Shown here: positions 52,585-63,890 of the stretch, in pieces
How positions within the stretch are numbered: position 1 is the first letter of the stretch
How the letters are laid out: each line of letters starts with the position of its first letter
Assembly (NCBI RefSeq): GCF_035046485.1
Contig: NC_085137.1
Coordinates: 250,641,233-250,705,232 of the forward strand
DNA length: 64,000 nt
Source of the DNA: Aedes albopictus
Taxonomy: Eukaryota; Arthropoda; Insecta; Diptera; Culicidae
Direction: 5' to 3'
Notes under the pieces: generated by a model
The model's database searches: none
What the model saw: only the letters and a program-made list of their open reading frames with translations
What the model was told of the DNA's origin: nothing
Program-made: the position numbers and the translations under genes

Positions 52585-54540
52585 AATACATAACTCGTCA
52601 TGAAAATCGTCCCACTCGTGTTTATCCCGCTCTCCTTATTACACATTCTAAGGCGATGTTAAACAGCAAGCACGAAAGACCATCACCTTGCCGTAACCCT
52701 CTGCGAGATTCGAAGGGACTCGAGAGTGTCCCTGATACTCGAACTACGCACATCACTCGATCCATCGTCGCCTTGATCAACCGTATCAGTTTATCCGGGA
52801 ATCCGTATTCGTGCATAATCTGCCATAGCTGTTCTCGATTGATTGTATCATACGCCGATTTGAAATCGATAAACAAGTGATGTGTGGGCACGTTGTATTC
52901 GCGGCATTTCTGCAACACCTGGCGGATGGCGAACATCTGGTCCGTTGTAGCGCGTTCACCCATAAATCCAGCCTGATATTGCCCCACGAACTCTCTTGCA
53001 ATCGGTGATAGACGGCGGCATAAAATTTGAGAGAGTATCTTGTAGGCAGCGCTCAGTAGTGTGAACGCGCGGTAGTTCTCGCAATCCAACTTGTCGCCCT
53101 TTTTGTAGATGGGACACACGATACCTTCCATCCATTCCTCCGGTAATACTTCCTCCTCCCAAATATTGGTAATGACCCAGTGTAGTGCTCTCACGAGTGC
53201 TGCTCCACCGTATTTAAGAAGCTCGCTTGGTAGTTGATCTGCTCCAGCGGCTTTGTTGTTTTTCAACTGGTCAACTTCTTCCCCAATCCCTTGGAGGTTA
53301 GGGACTAGAAATCTTTCGTCCTGCGCTTGCAACATTGCAATTAAGGTGCTCATCGTAATACTGCCACCATCTCTCGACCACCTCACGCTCGCTCGTGAGA
53401 CGATTTCCGTGATTGTCTCGGCACATGTTGGCTTGTGGCACAAAGCCACTGCGTGAGCGGTTCAGCTTCTCGTAGAAGTTCCGTGTGTCCTTAGCGCGGT
53501 GCAGCTCTTCCATCGCTTCGTGATCTCGTTATGCATGCTGGCGCTGTTTTCTGCCTGTTCAGCGCCTGTCTACAACGTGCCTTATTCGCCCTCACACGGT
53601 GTTTCAACATTCTCGCCCATGCTGCATCAATCTGCTCTTCCGTAGTTAGGGCAAGTACTAACTGCTGCGCGAAGTCTTGAGCCAAATCAATGTTACGCAG
53701 CTTTTCGATGTTGAGCCGCGGTGCTCGACTTCGACGCGTGGTAATAACGGTTGAAAGTTCTGAGCGCATGCATACAGCTACTACGTAGTGATCCGAATCT
53801 ATGTTCTTACTGCGGCATGTGTGAACATTGGTTATATCCGGGGAAAGAAATTGCTTCGGACTACAATACCACGGAAGGCTGCAAAGTTCCATCGCTGGCC
53901 GTCATCATTCGATACGGCGTGCAAGCTGTTTCGCCCGATTACCTATCTGTACATTTTCTCTATTCCTACATGCGCGTTCATGTCGCCGACAACGATTTTC
54001 ACGTCACGCGGCGAGCAACCATCGTATGTTTATTCTAAATGAGCGAAAAACGCTCCTTTCTCGTCATCAAATCTCCCTTCGTGTGGGCAGTGCACGTTGA
54101 TAATGCTGTAGTTGAAGAAACGGCCCTTTACTCTCAACATGTACATCCTTGCGTTGACCGGTTTCCATCGTATCATACATTGTCGCATCTTGACCACTAT
54201 AAATCTTGTTCCTAGTTCATTGTTGGTGCCACAGCTTTGGTAAAAGGTAGCCACTCGATGCCCGCTTTTTCATAATTTCTAGCCAGTTCAACAAAGTTCC
54301 TGCAACGCCACGATGTCGAAGTTGCGGCGATGTAATACGTCGTAGATTATTCTGTCACATCCTGCGAAACAAAGTGACTTGCAATTCCTTGTTCCAAGTT
54401 TCTAATCGTAGTCCTTTTTTCGTTCCGTAAGTCTTTGCCGATTGCTTAGAGTTGTACCTTCCTATATGTTATTCGTAATGTAGATTTTTACGGGTGGCTT
54501 ATTGGGCCTACGCCAACACTCCTGTCTCGTCAGAGGGCCA
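52585..54540 (-). pseudogene. Broken copy of the EN-RT LINE family, 3'-truncated
   Basis: This is the same family as the intact LINE at 30.4-33.4 kb. The 5' leader near 54480-54540 (AGCCACCCGTAAAAATC) matches its leader. Endonuclease pieces: TWNKELQVT-like near 54400, FYQSCGTNNELGTRF (54254-54030), SIINVHCPHEG and IDSDHYVV (near 53800). RT pieces: 53449-52622 with HHLFIDFKSAYDTINREQLW and LRQGDGLSCLLFN. A frameshift near 52620 is followed by GTIFMTS, and the match is lost at about 52585, before FADD. It cannot encode an active enzyme. Confidence 0.85.
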
Positions 54541-54599
54541 TCGAGTCAGTTCTGTTTAGCATCCCAACCAACACTAGGACGACCACGCTGATGGGGCTA

Positions 54600-55320
54600 C
54601 CACCTTGGATCTAGCTGGGCGTGGTGCAGCGTTTCTTACTCAGCCGCTGAATGCCAGAACAGACGCTGTTTGAGCCGCACCTCCTTGGTGAAAAGACGAT
54701 CGGGTGGTACCTCCTCAAACTATCTGACGTCAGAAGAACAATAGTGCTCAGGCTACACTAGCAGCTAAGTATACAATTCTTAGCTGGCGGTCTTTGTCAT
54801 CGTTCGACCCGTTAAAGTATGATATTGGAACTTGTGAGGACCAAAGCTATGTTAGATGTTCTCCTTTTCGACTCGCCGTTTTCCAGCCACGTCTGAAAAA
54901 CGCTGCGGTGAACAGGCCCTTCATCGAGGAGCTAGAGAACCGTGCTGTGGATATTTCAGAAGGTGGAAGCATAGAAGATCAATGGAGCGCCATCAAGAAC
55001 GCCTTCATCGTTACCGGCGACAATAATTTGACTGAGCTACGTACCCAGGGAAAGCAGTGGATCACTGATAACATCTGGACGAAGATAGAGGAGCGAAGGA
55101 ACGCCAAAGCCACGATAGAGCGAGCGAAAACACGAGGAGCCAAAGCCGAAGCCCGCCGGCGCTATTCAGCTCTCAAATAGCTGGTGAAACGCTCATGGAG
55201 ATGGGATAAACGTGCGTAGGCGGACTTCCTAACCGACGACGGCGAGAAAGCCGCTAACACCGGCGACATCCGTCTCCTCTACGATGTTTCACGTCGTCTT
55301 AGTGGGACTAAGATGAATGC
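54600..55320 (+). pseudogene. LINE linker fragment in plus orientation
   Basis: The segment 54640-54790 matches 21200-21430 reversed (MPEQTLFEPHLLGE). It is followed by a 128-codon frame (54794-55180) with RPFIEELENRAVDI, EDQWSAIKNAF, KQWITDNIWTKIEERRNAK and then, past a stop, DGEKAANTGDIRLLYDVSRR. This resembles the endonuclease-RT linker of RTE-like LINEs (WI..DTW..I..R). No RT follows. It is head-to-head with the minus-strand LINE at 52.6-54.5 kb. Confidence 0.65.
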
Positions 55321-56858
55321 TACGATGCCAGAGACACGTCTTGACAATTGAAACGAATAATCTTGCCTTTTCGGACATGAAAATTGGCTTTGTAATTTTG
55401 GTCTCTTTAAAGATTATTTTCAATGCTTTTGAATTACCGTCAGTGTTTAGTGATTTTCGATGTTTCATCAAGGTTGTTTTTCAGATAACCGATTAATCCC
55501 GTCGTTCCAATTCACTAAACAGCCAATAACCCCTGTCGGAGGAAATCTGTAACGTCTGCAAGGTAAAACGTAAGAACATTGAAAGCTAATGGGCACTTTG
55601 TAAAGTAACTGGCAGTCATTACAATTGCCTTTTGTCGTCCTCGAATCAAGAGTCCTCGCCATGAACCACCACCGATCAGCATCAAGATTGAAATGGTGTT
55701 TCACCTAGAAGAGGGTCCAGAGATCATCATCAGCATCGCCGTCGTCCTTCGTCAGTCCCTTTTCTTGGGCCCGGGCTATAAAACGTTCCTTTATGAGCAC
55801 CGAGCACAATCATTTCTGTTGGCTCGTAAAATAAAATCAATTACAATTAACACACCACCCAGTCCGGCGGCGCAGCATGCTATCACGAGAAGTAAAATGT
55901 GTTCTCGTCGCTTGGTCATCGAGGAAATCGGGGTTGGGGCGGGGGCAGTTAAATTGTTTTCTTCCCAGTGCCCTCTGACCCCCACGCTTATCGGTTTCCA
56001 CAGGACCAATCAGCCGCCCACAGGGATCCCACGCCAGGAAAATTGAATAAGAAAGGAAAATCAAATCAACTCGCCGACCATGAAGGTGCGCACTACCTCT
56101 GGAGAGAGGTACCTAAGTACCTATCGTTACATTCATAAAAGGCAAAAGAAGGAAAAATCGAGCGTATCTTATGCTAATCGAATGTAAAATAGCGCTCGAT
56201 GGCTAATGGGATAGAATGAAACCGAAAGCAGGCTGCAATGGGAAAATTGAATTAATCCCGAAGCGTAAGCAAATTCTTCGGAGTCCACTTTTCCTTCGAG
56301 AATGTACCTACCTAACTTGGAATCGGAGGATTTCCTCGGGGTTTAATTATCTCGAGGAAAGTGCGCTGACAGTGCGTTTTTCAAGTGCCGAGGCTGTCAG
56401 TTTGGGGATTTTCCACTTTCTTATCAGCAGGAGGTGTAATCAATTTTAATCGTTTCAGTGGAATCGAGTTTCTTTCCTCTCGCTGAAAGAGAAATGAATT
56501 CTGGAAAAGGTAAAAGCCGAAGTGTTCATTATCGTGCGCATTATAAATCCGAAAACCGCAGTTGTTACAGTTTGAACATTGTTAAAATCGATGTTGGAAA
56601 GACAGACTTACTTCAAGATGCGATGCTACTATAATATTATATGTATTTATTTAGAATATTATAAAAAAGTCTCTCCTTATTTATATTAAGCTGGATGCAG
56701 GAAAATGTAAACAGGATTCTTTGATGGCAAAGGCAGGATTCGGTTCCTTAGGATCCTGTGTGAGCTATATTATCATGCTCCGTAACCTGCTTTTTATTGG
56801 CCACGAACAAATTTTCGATGTTCTCAACTACGTAAATACGTGAGTATATGGGGAGCAC
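55321..56858. other. No supported gene
   Basis: Frames at 55693-56064 overlap on both strands and lack motifs. Non-repetitive, possibly host DNA. Confidence 0.45.
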
Positions 56859-56860
56859 TA

Positions 56861-57240
56861 CACCGAACCACCAAACTACCCAAAATTGAGTTCTTTTGAC
56901 GCAATCCCATAGTTCCGCCCAATAAGCCAAATTTGAGTAAATCGATTAAACTCCCACTAGGTAAGTTGCCTTTACCTCCAGCAAAAAAATGTACTTAAGA
57001 GTAGGTAAAGTCAACCCAAGACCCCCCCTCATTCAACCCAAATTTGAGTATACCTACATTTACTCAAAATTGGCTTATTGGGCTCAAGGACCCCCATTAG
57101 GTAGACGCATCTCTGTTTGTTTTTGACAACATCGGTGGGGGAAAGAGGAAAAACAGCCTAATTTTGGGTAACTAGTTCATTCGATATACTCAACTTTGAG
57201 TAAAATCGACCCAAAAATTAGGTAGTTTGATTTCTCCGTG
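56861..57240. mobile_element. 380-bp MITE with TA TSD
   Basis: TA flanks both sides (56859-56860 and 57241-57242). Ends are CACCGAACCACCAAACTACC and, reversed, CACGGAGAAATCAAACTACC. Subterminal CCAAATTTGAGTA and TACTCAAAATTGG words alternate through the body as several small inverted repeats. No coding capacity. Confidence 0.75.
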
Positions 57241-57244
57241 TAAG

Positions 57245-58215
57245 ATTCACTTGCATGCGCGTCTTTTTTTTTCTCTCACGCCCTTAAGGCTCAAGCATCC
57301 GTCATCATTTTTCCGAAAATAAAAAGCAGTTTTCTCGCTGTAAATCAAAACATCGACCAGAGCGTTAATGATTAATCATAAATTTAATCATGATTAATGA
57401 TTAAGATTGATCAAAATCATTAATCATAATCACAAAAAAAAAATCTCATTTAATCATTAATCATTAATCTTAATCACACTGTTTTTGCAATCTAATCATT
57501 AATCAGTAATCATAATCATAAGAAAAAATATTATCAATCATTAATCTTTCATCACCAAAAATGATTCATCATATAAAATATATGATCCAATTTAAATTGG
57601 TTCAAATGCTGTTCCAAATAAAATAATTTATGATTCTTTTTTTCAAAAATCTCCCGAACAGAGTTACCTTTAACTTTTGAAACTACAAAAACATGTTAAA
57701 CAATAAATATATTCTAATCATTTCCAGTTTTTTTGTGATTGATTAATCATTATTAATCATGATTTTTAATCAATGAGCCATTTTTAATCATTAATCATAA
57801 TCAATAATCAAAGATAAAACCAATTTTAATCATTAATCATAATCTTTAATCATCCTAAAAATAAAATTAATCATTAATCATAATCAATAATCACCAAAAT
57901 TGGAATTTTAATCATCAATGATAAATCATGATTAAAATTTTTGTTAATCATGAACGCTCTGACATCGACCATGAAAATATATTCACTGCATTCTATTCCT
58001 TATGTGGAGTACAGTGAACATATGTTCATAGCAAAGACTTTTGTTTTGAACGAAAAAACTGCTTTCAAATGTTTGATGATGACGATGATTTCAATGACGA
58101 ATTGTTCAACGTTAAACAAACACAAGAAAGAGAGATAAAAAAGGGGGCCTCTTTCTCTTTCTAGTGTTTGTTTAAGGGCGTGAGAGAGAAAAAAAGAAAA
58201 AGGTGCGCACCCTAG
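57245..58215. repeat. Outer inverted repeat around the hAT MITE
   Basis: TCTCTCACGCCCTTAA near 57275-57292 recurs inverted as TTAAGGGCGTGAGAGA near 58170-58190, and GCGCGTC / GGTGCGC pair outside. The hAT MITE lies between. A second hairpin (TAAACAAACAC with AAGAAAGAGAG, about 58115-58172) sits at the right arm. It may be an older foldback element into which the MITE inserted. Confidence 0.5.
57358..57961. mobile_element. hAT-type MITE made of TAATCATTA repeats
   Basis: ACATCGAC (8 bp) lies on both sides (57350-57357 and 57962-57969). The inverted ends are CAGAGCGTTAATGATTAA and CAGAGCGTTCATGATTAA. An 8-bp TSD and CAGAG ends fit the hAT superfamily. The 604-bp body is mostly a degenerate repeat of TAATCATTAATCATAATCA with a short AT-rich non-repeat core (57560-57720). 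No transposase, so it would depend on one in trans. Confidence 0.85.
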
Positions 58216-59535
58216 AACTTAGCAATAAGGGTGTCTCTGAGAAAACTGTTGCCTCATTGAAGCACAGAGCTAGTCATTTTTGGTCATTTTTAGGTGCTTT
58301 CACGAACAACTCGTTAAATTACGTCGATAAATGTACCGAACTTATGGTTTGAGGTGACAAAGTTAATAAATTCAAATCGAATACACCAGACCTTATTCCA
58401 TTAGCCTGCACAATTTATATTAGTTTGTGGTTTATAGTTACAGAAGCTATTTGGAGCAAGCTAATGATTGAAGCCTTCCGTTATATTACCGGAGAGAACT
58501 GCTTTAATCTAATCGAAATTTAAGCAGTTTATCATACACGACTAGCTCGTAAAAGTCACCATAAATTTTCCAACAAAATAATCCCAATTTGGTAGCCATC
58601 TCGAAGCGACAACCCATAACATCCAATCTGATTCTCGAGATCAAGAAAACATATGTGAGAGAAATAAAACAAATCTACCGAAGAAAACGCACAAACACGA
58701 AACACCCTTGTCTTGGTCTTGGCTGCAATGGCATGGCATGAAGCCTTTCGGATCCACATCCGAGCGGGCACGAGCTGAGGAGACAAGCCCCCCACGAAAA
58801 ACCCAAGTCAACAAACAAAGCCTTTTTATTATTTTCTCGCCCAACCATAACAAATCACTTTTTGAAAGTGTTTCTTAATCCTCCTCTAATGTCGTCGCAA
58901 TTTACATCTTTTATGGCGGTCGTCGGTCGATAGCTCTTCGGGAAGCTGTTGCTGCTGGCTGCCTTTTTTATATCCACCCTTCCGAATCATCTGCCGAAAA
59001 ACTCTTGACATTATTTTTTCTCTCCTCCATACGATTCGATCCGTTTGGAACGGTCTACGCGGTCCCACATGCTATGGCTAAAGACGAGCACACCCGCAAG
59101 TGGAGGTGTTCAACAACGTGTATGAAATCGTTATCCACAGCAGAATCACATCGTCGCAGGGTGGGAGGACGACGACGACGACGACGACGCACACACATGT
59201 GGTGGGAAGAAGATAAGTCGATGGGAACACGCCCTCCAACACATGACATTCCATTTTCTTGGGAGGCAGACTGGCGGAGCCAGACTCGGAAGATAGACTG
59301 TTTCGTATGCTGTTCGTATGAAACAAGGATGAGAATGCAAAAATTAAATAAGGAAAGTGACCTTGCAAATTATGGGGGTGGCCGATTACGAACATCTCCC
59401 CTTTTGTCAGAATATTTATAGGTATATGAGACGACTAAGAACACGAGGAAGAAACGACGAAGTTGTTCAGCTGTTTTCAGCGTTGTGACATAATATTCAA
59501 CTGAGACAGTGTGCAATTGTAATTATAACTCCAAA
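58216..59535. other. No supported gene; GAC microsatellite
   Basis: (GAC)7-like run at about 59166-59190. The 138-codon plus frame (59005-59421) and 105-codon minus frame (59078-59395) overlap across it, so neither is convincing. No domains. Confidence 0.45.
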
Positions 59536-59539
59536 AAAC

Positions 59540-60253
59540 CCTAATTAATCCACCTAGCGGTGATGGTGCCTTTCTCGTGCCCTCGAAAACACATTTCAAC
59601 ACAACTCAAGTAACATGTTGATGAATATCGTACTTTCATACGTTTAACAGAAATCCATTTCATGGCATCAGAGATCATATCATATATCTGGTTTTTGATT
59701 TTTGAGCCTTGAACTCTTAAACAACAGCCACAATCTTGAATTTTGAGCGGGTTTATGTCCAGCAGCTTGGAAATTGTGGTCGCTATTTTTGGACTCCGGA
59801 CTTCTTCCCCATATCAGATACACCCATATTGAATGGTTTTAGAGCGTAAACCTCCATTGAACAGCTGCCGTCTTGAAGTTTTTGCCGCCATCTTGAATTT
59901 TGAGACGCCATATATGGCAGTCTCCAGTTAGCCTAGTGGTTAAGACTATGGATCGCCAATCCGGAGACGGCGGGTTCAATTCCCGTTCCGGTCGGGAAAA
60001 TTTTCTCGACTCCCTGGGCATAGTGTATCATTGTACTTGCCTCACAATATACAAATTCATGCAATGGCAGGCAAAGAAAGCCCTTCAATTAACAACTGTG
60101 GAAGTGCTCAGAGAACACTAAGTTGAAGTAAGGCAGGCCAAGTCCCAGTGGGGACGTCGAGCCATAAAGAAGAAGAAGAAGAAGAAGAAGAAGATATATG
60201 GCAGTGAACATATATAGCCTTTCAGTACACTTCGGTGCACGAGAAAGGCAAAA
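59540..60253 (+). mobile_element. Satellite-family element, short copy split by a SINE
   Basis: The left end reads AATTAATCCACCTAGCGGTG then GGTGCCTTTCTCGTGC, as at 5497. The right end GAACATATATAGCC, GGTGCACGAGAAAGGCAAAA lies at 60207-60253. The interior contains CATCTTGAATTTTGAG words like the 135-bp repeat. Without the SINE it is about 430 bp. Confidence 0.65.
59922..60193 (+). mobile_element. Feilai-like SINE with 12-bp TSD and AAG tail
   Basis: Starts CTCCAGTTAGCCTAGTGGTT, with B box GGGTTCAATTCCC, the same body as the SINE at 6369-6627, and ends in about 8 AAG units. ATATATGGCAGT lies on both sides (59910-59921 and 60194-60205). Better promoter boxes and an intact AAG tail suggest it is younger than the 6.4-kb copy. 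Confidence 0.9.
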
Positions 60254-60479
60254 CAATATTTTCGAGCTTAAATTCTGTAGAAAACTAAGATATTTGACTA
60301 AACCATTAGATTAAAAGATCTGTTTTTGATAGAAAATTAAATAAATTTTCAAATGAGGGTTAAAAAGCTGCGATAAGTTTGATAATTTTCAAGTTATAGC
60401 CAGTTTTAGACCAGCAAAGTCAAAAACAACTAAAGTTAATTACTATGTAACGGTTGAGATTTGACCATATGCGTACACA

Positions 60480-61447
60480 TCACTCCTTAAAAAGTTTGCA
60501 TTCACCCATTGAGACCCCCCGGAACCGGTTCCGGAACACTACCGGTTCAGATATGGACTGATAGTGTTTTCCTGCTAACCGTTGATCAGGTTATCGCTGT
60601 TTGTTGTGTCGGCGGAATACCCAGAACCGGTTCCGGAACACAACCAGTTCATATATGATCTGATACTGTTTTCCTGCTAACTGTTCATCACGTTATCAAA
60701 AATGCCGCTGTCGCATGCATGGGTTTGGTTCTCTTTTATATTTGACCACTTCCGGCGGGACATCCGGAACCGGTTCCGGAGCACTACCGGTTCTGATATG
60801 GTTCTCTCTTGTGTATGGCCACTTCCGGCGGGACATCTGGAACCGGTTCCGGAACACTACCGGTTCAGATATGGTCTGAGACTATTTTCCTGCTTACCGA
60901 TCATCAGGTTATCGAAAATGCCACGGTTCGATGTGTCGCATGCATGGGTTTGGTTCTCTTTTATATTTGGCCACTTCCGGTGGGAAATCCGGAACCGGTT
61001 CCGGAACACTACCGGTTCAGATATGATCTGAGACTATTTTCCTGCTTTCCATTTATCAGATGATCGAAAATGCCATGGTTTGATATGTCGCATGCATGGG
61101 TTTGTTGCATTTTCATGTCTGGTCCCTCCCAGAGGTACCGATCCGGAACACCTAAATGGCCATAACTCCGGAACGGCTGGACCGATCCGAACCATTTTCA
61201 ATATTAAACAATGGGACTATATGCCGCATCGAATGAACCGTCGGTCATTAAAATCGGTTGAGGTTTACTGTGAGTTTTTTGTACAGACACATACACACAC
61301 ATACACACAAACACAGACATCACCTCAATTCGTCGAGCTGAGTCGATTGGTATATGTGACTCGACCCTCCGGGCCTTCTATCAAAAAGTCATTTTTGGAG
61401 TGAACATATAGCCTTTCCAGTACACTTAGTGTACGAGAAAGGCAAAA
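60480..61447 (+). mobile_element. Second satellite-bearing element segment
   Basis: About five ~150-bp units (GGAACCGGTTCCGGAACAC, GCATGCATGGGTTTGGTT) followed by CATAACTCCGGAACGGCTGG, GGTCATTAAAATCGGTTGAG, a CA microsatellite, CACCTCAATTCGTCGAGCTG and the terminus GTGTACGAGAAAGGCAAAA. Block order equals 7.9-8.7 kb. It has its own right end but shares or lacks a left end, so two copies may be fused with the preceding one. Confidence 0.7.
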
Positions 61448-61755
61448 AATGCAAATCTAGAGCTCGATATTTGTAACATAACTTTACAGTTCTTGGTTCT
61501 CGGCGAATTTCTTGCTGGTGGCCGTGACTGAGGTGTGGGTTCAGCTTGCTAAACCCAAAATCCGAGGGTCTCGTCTATGACTCGCTTTGGAGAGTCCCCC
61601 ACGATAGTATGCTGGTGCTTATCCAGTTTCCCGAGTGGTCCTCACAACTCCCTTTGTCCAGGCGGGGAGGGTCAACCCCACACTCGCGCTTAACAGTTTT
61701 GCAAGCCTCATGCCTACGTGCAACCCGATCTAACCTGCTGAAGACAAGGGTATCA
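61448..61755. other. Possible LINE 3' region, no clear feature
   Basis: Lies just downstream of the last recognisable codons of the minus-strand R1-like LINE, so it may be its C-terminus or 3' UTR. The 102-codon plus frame (61546-61854) is antisense to that element. Confidence 0.4.
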
Positions 61756-63890
61756 CTACGCTTCAGGCCCTATCAACTGCACCAGAAGATTGCTGATAGT
61801 AGGGTACCTTTCGGTACATATCGCCGTGCCCCACGCCGGGCCGCCATACCTTAGTATGGACGTAGCGACAATATCCAGAAGCTTACGCTTACTGGCGTAC
61901 ACTGCAGAGCTATTGGACATCATGCGGGACAGTGCAACAATAGCTATGGAGGCTTTTTTACAGACGTTATCTTGGACGTAATCAAAGTGGCTACAGAAGG
62001 TAAGCTTATCTTCGATCATCACACCGAAGTGCCTGACGGAGCGCTTCGAAGTGATAGTGTAATTGCCTACACTGATCACCGCTTGCCGCTCCGACTTTTG
62101 ATTATTCATAACCACCCCCTAAGTTTTATGGTAAGCCAACTCCAATTTCCTGGACCTCATTCACGCCTCCACAACCTTGATCGAGTGGGCTGTAGTCAAC
62201 TTCACCTCCTCGATCGTTTCACCGTAGACCTCCAGCGTAATGTCATCAGCGAAGCCGTACATCTCCACTACCATCGGGAACTTTAACCTCAACACCTCAT
62301 CGTACATGACATTCAATAACACCGGACCTAGGATGACACCTTGTGGGACTCCTGAGGTTATATGAAAGCACTTCCGACCCACCTCTGTATCGAAAACTAG
62401 TACTCGATTCTGAAAGTAACTTCCCAAGCAACACACATGTTATAATAGAGTTACGACAGCGCAAGTTTTGGTTGTATAGAAGTTTATTTTACGTAATCCT
62501 AACATTGTGTTGAAATAACGTAAAATAAACTTCTATACAACCAAAACTTGCGCTGTCGTAACTTTTATATAACATGTGTGTTATTTGGGTTTCGAGAATC
62601 TTGTACAGGTACCCCGGTATCCCCAGACGCAGGAGCGCATCGGCAATACCCGGCCAACTGGCGCTATTGAACACGTTCTTTACATCCGCAACAAGTCACT
62701 ACTGCACAGTAGCGAATCTCCCTTCTTTTATACTGGAGTGCTATCCCGGCGGTATTTGTAACCGACAGAATAGCGTTTACGTTCGACCTCCCATTCCGGA
62801 AGCCGTACTGGCTACGCGAGAGACCATTTACACCATCCGGTGAACCTCAACATTCTATTGAGGATGATCTTTTCTAGCACCTTCCCCGCGTCGATCAAAC
62901 ATATTGGTCTACATGCCGACGGGTCTCTGGGTGGTTTCCCCGACTTTGGCAATAGAACCAGGCTCTGGCTCTCCCATACTTCTGGGAAAACTCCCTCGCC
63001 CAGGTATTTCTGCATAGCAGACCCGAACATCTCTGGAGCCTCTGCAATAGCTACTTTCAAGGCCAGAATCGGATTTCCGTTCGGACCTGTGGCCTTACCT
63101 ACGCTAAGGGGCTTTGCTATTTCCCCAAGTTTCACATCGATGATCCTCTCCTAATCGCCAGCCCCAGTCCCCAGCTGTCCTATGAATTTGTATTGGCACT
63201 CTGACAGAGACCCTCAAAGCAGGCTTTTTTGCTTGCCCTTATCTCGGTATTCAGCGCGGCTTTCCTCAGATCGTGCTCGCTGCATCCGCTGTCTAGCCTG
63301 CCTGTAAGCAGGCACGGCACAGGTCCGCCAGTAAGCCGGTGGCCTCTCATGATGATATCTTCCACCTGCAAGGGCTTGGCCTTGACCTAGCTGCTTCTTC
63401 CACTACCCGCTGCTTGCTGTTGTTGTAGTCGATACTGCAGCGAACTGCCAGGTGATCGCTGTGAGTGTAGCTATCATCTACTCTTTAGTTCGATCTACTT
63501 GTTAGGCCAAGACTACAAAAAGTAACGTCAAAAATCGACTGTATGGCCAGAGTCTCTAGCAGGATCTGACCCCGCTGGTCCGTAAGACGGCTTCCCCATT
63601 TCTCGGCCTAGGCATTGAAGTTACTGACTATTACCACTGGCCTTTGCCCTGTTAGCACGGTCGTCATACAGTTCAGTATCTGCATGAACTGCTCGATCGG
63701 CCACCCTGGTGGCGCATAACAGCTGCAGATGAAGACACCGTATACTTTGACGACCACGAAGCCCTCATAGGTAGTATATACCAACTCCTGGACTGGGTAT
63801 TTTCCCGTCGTTCATATCACCGGCATATTTCTGGACCCATCCGCGACCTTATTGCCGTTGCCGGCGGGTACTCGGTATGAGTCCGCTCCC
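61756..63890 (-). pseudogene. R1-like LINE ORF2, broken by stops and a MITE
   Basis: The same family as 17.0-20.2 kb. From high to low coordinates: endonuclease pieces (63500-63880, GTNF-type VIVSNFNA in place of GDFNA), linker KKACFEGLCQSAN (near 63200), then LSVGKATGPNGNP and SLVLLPKSGKP (63135-62812), FNSASWPGIADALLRLG (62674-62590), ITSGVPQGVILGPVLLNVMY and YGFADDITLEVYGE (62436-62161, FADD at 62242-62253), and SVRHFGVMIEDKLTF (62115-61756). Each piece is in a frame separated from the next by stops, shifts or the MITE at 62423-62589. FADD is intact, but the copy is non-functional. Confidence 0.8.
62423..62589. mobile_element. 167-bp palindromic MITE inside the RT
   Basis: The ends CCCAAGCAACACACATGTTA and, reversed, CCCAAATAACACACATGTTA start long arms (TTACGACAGCGCAAGTTTTG, GTTGTATAGAAGTTTATTTT) that meet near 62503, so the whole element is one hairpin. 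Removing it rejoins codons for YLYKILESYFQNRV. The duplicated target is probably TT. Confidence 0.85.

Noticed and set aside
55693..56046. 117-codon plus frame
   Set aside because: Two antisense frames cover it and no domain is visible.
59005..59421. 138-codon plus frame
   Set aside because: It spans a GAC microsatellite, and a 105-codon minus frame covers the same bases.
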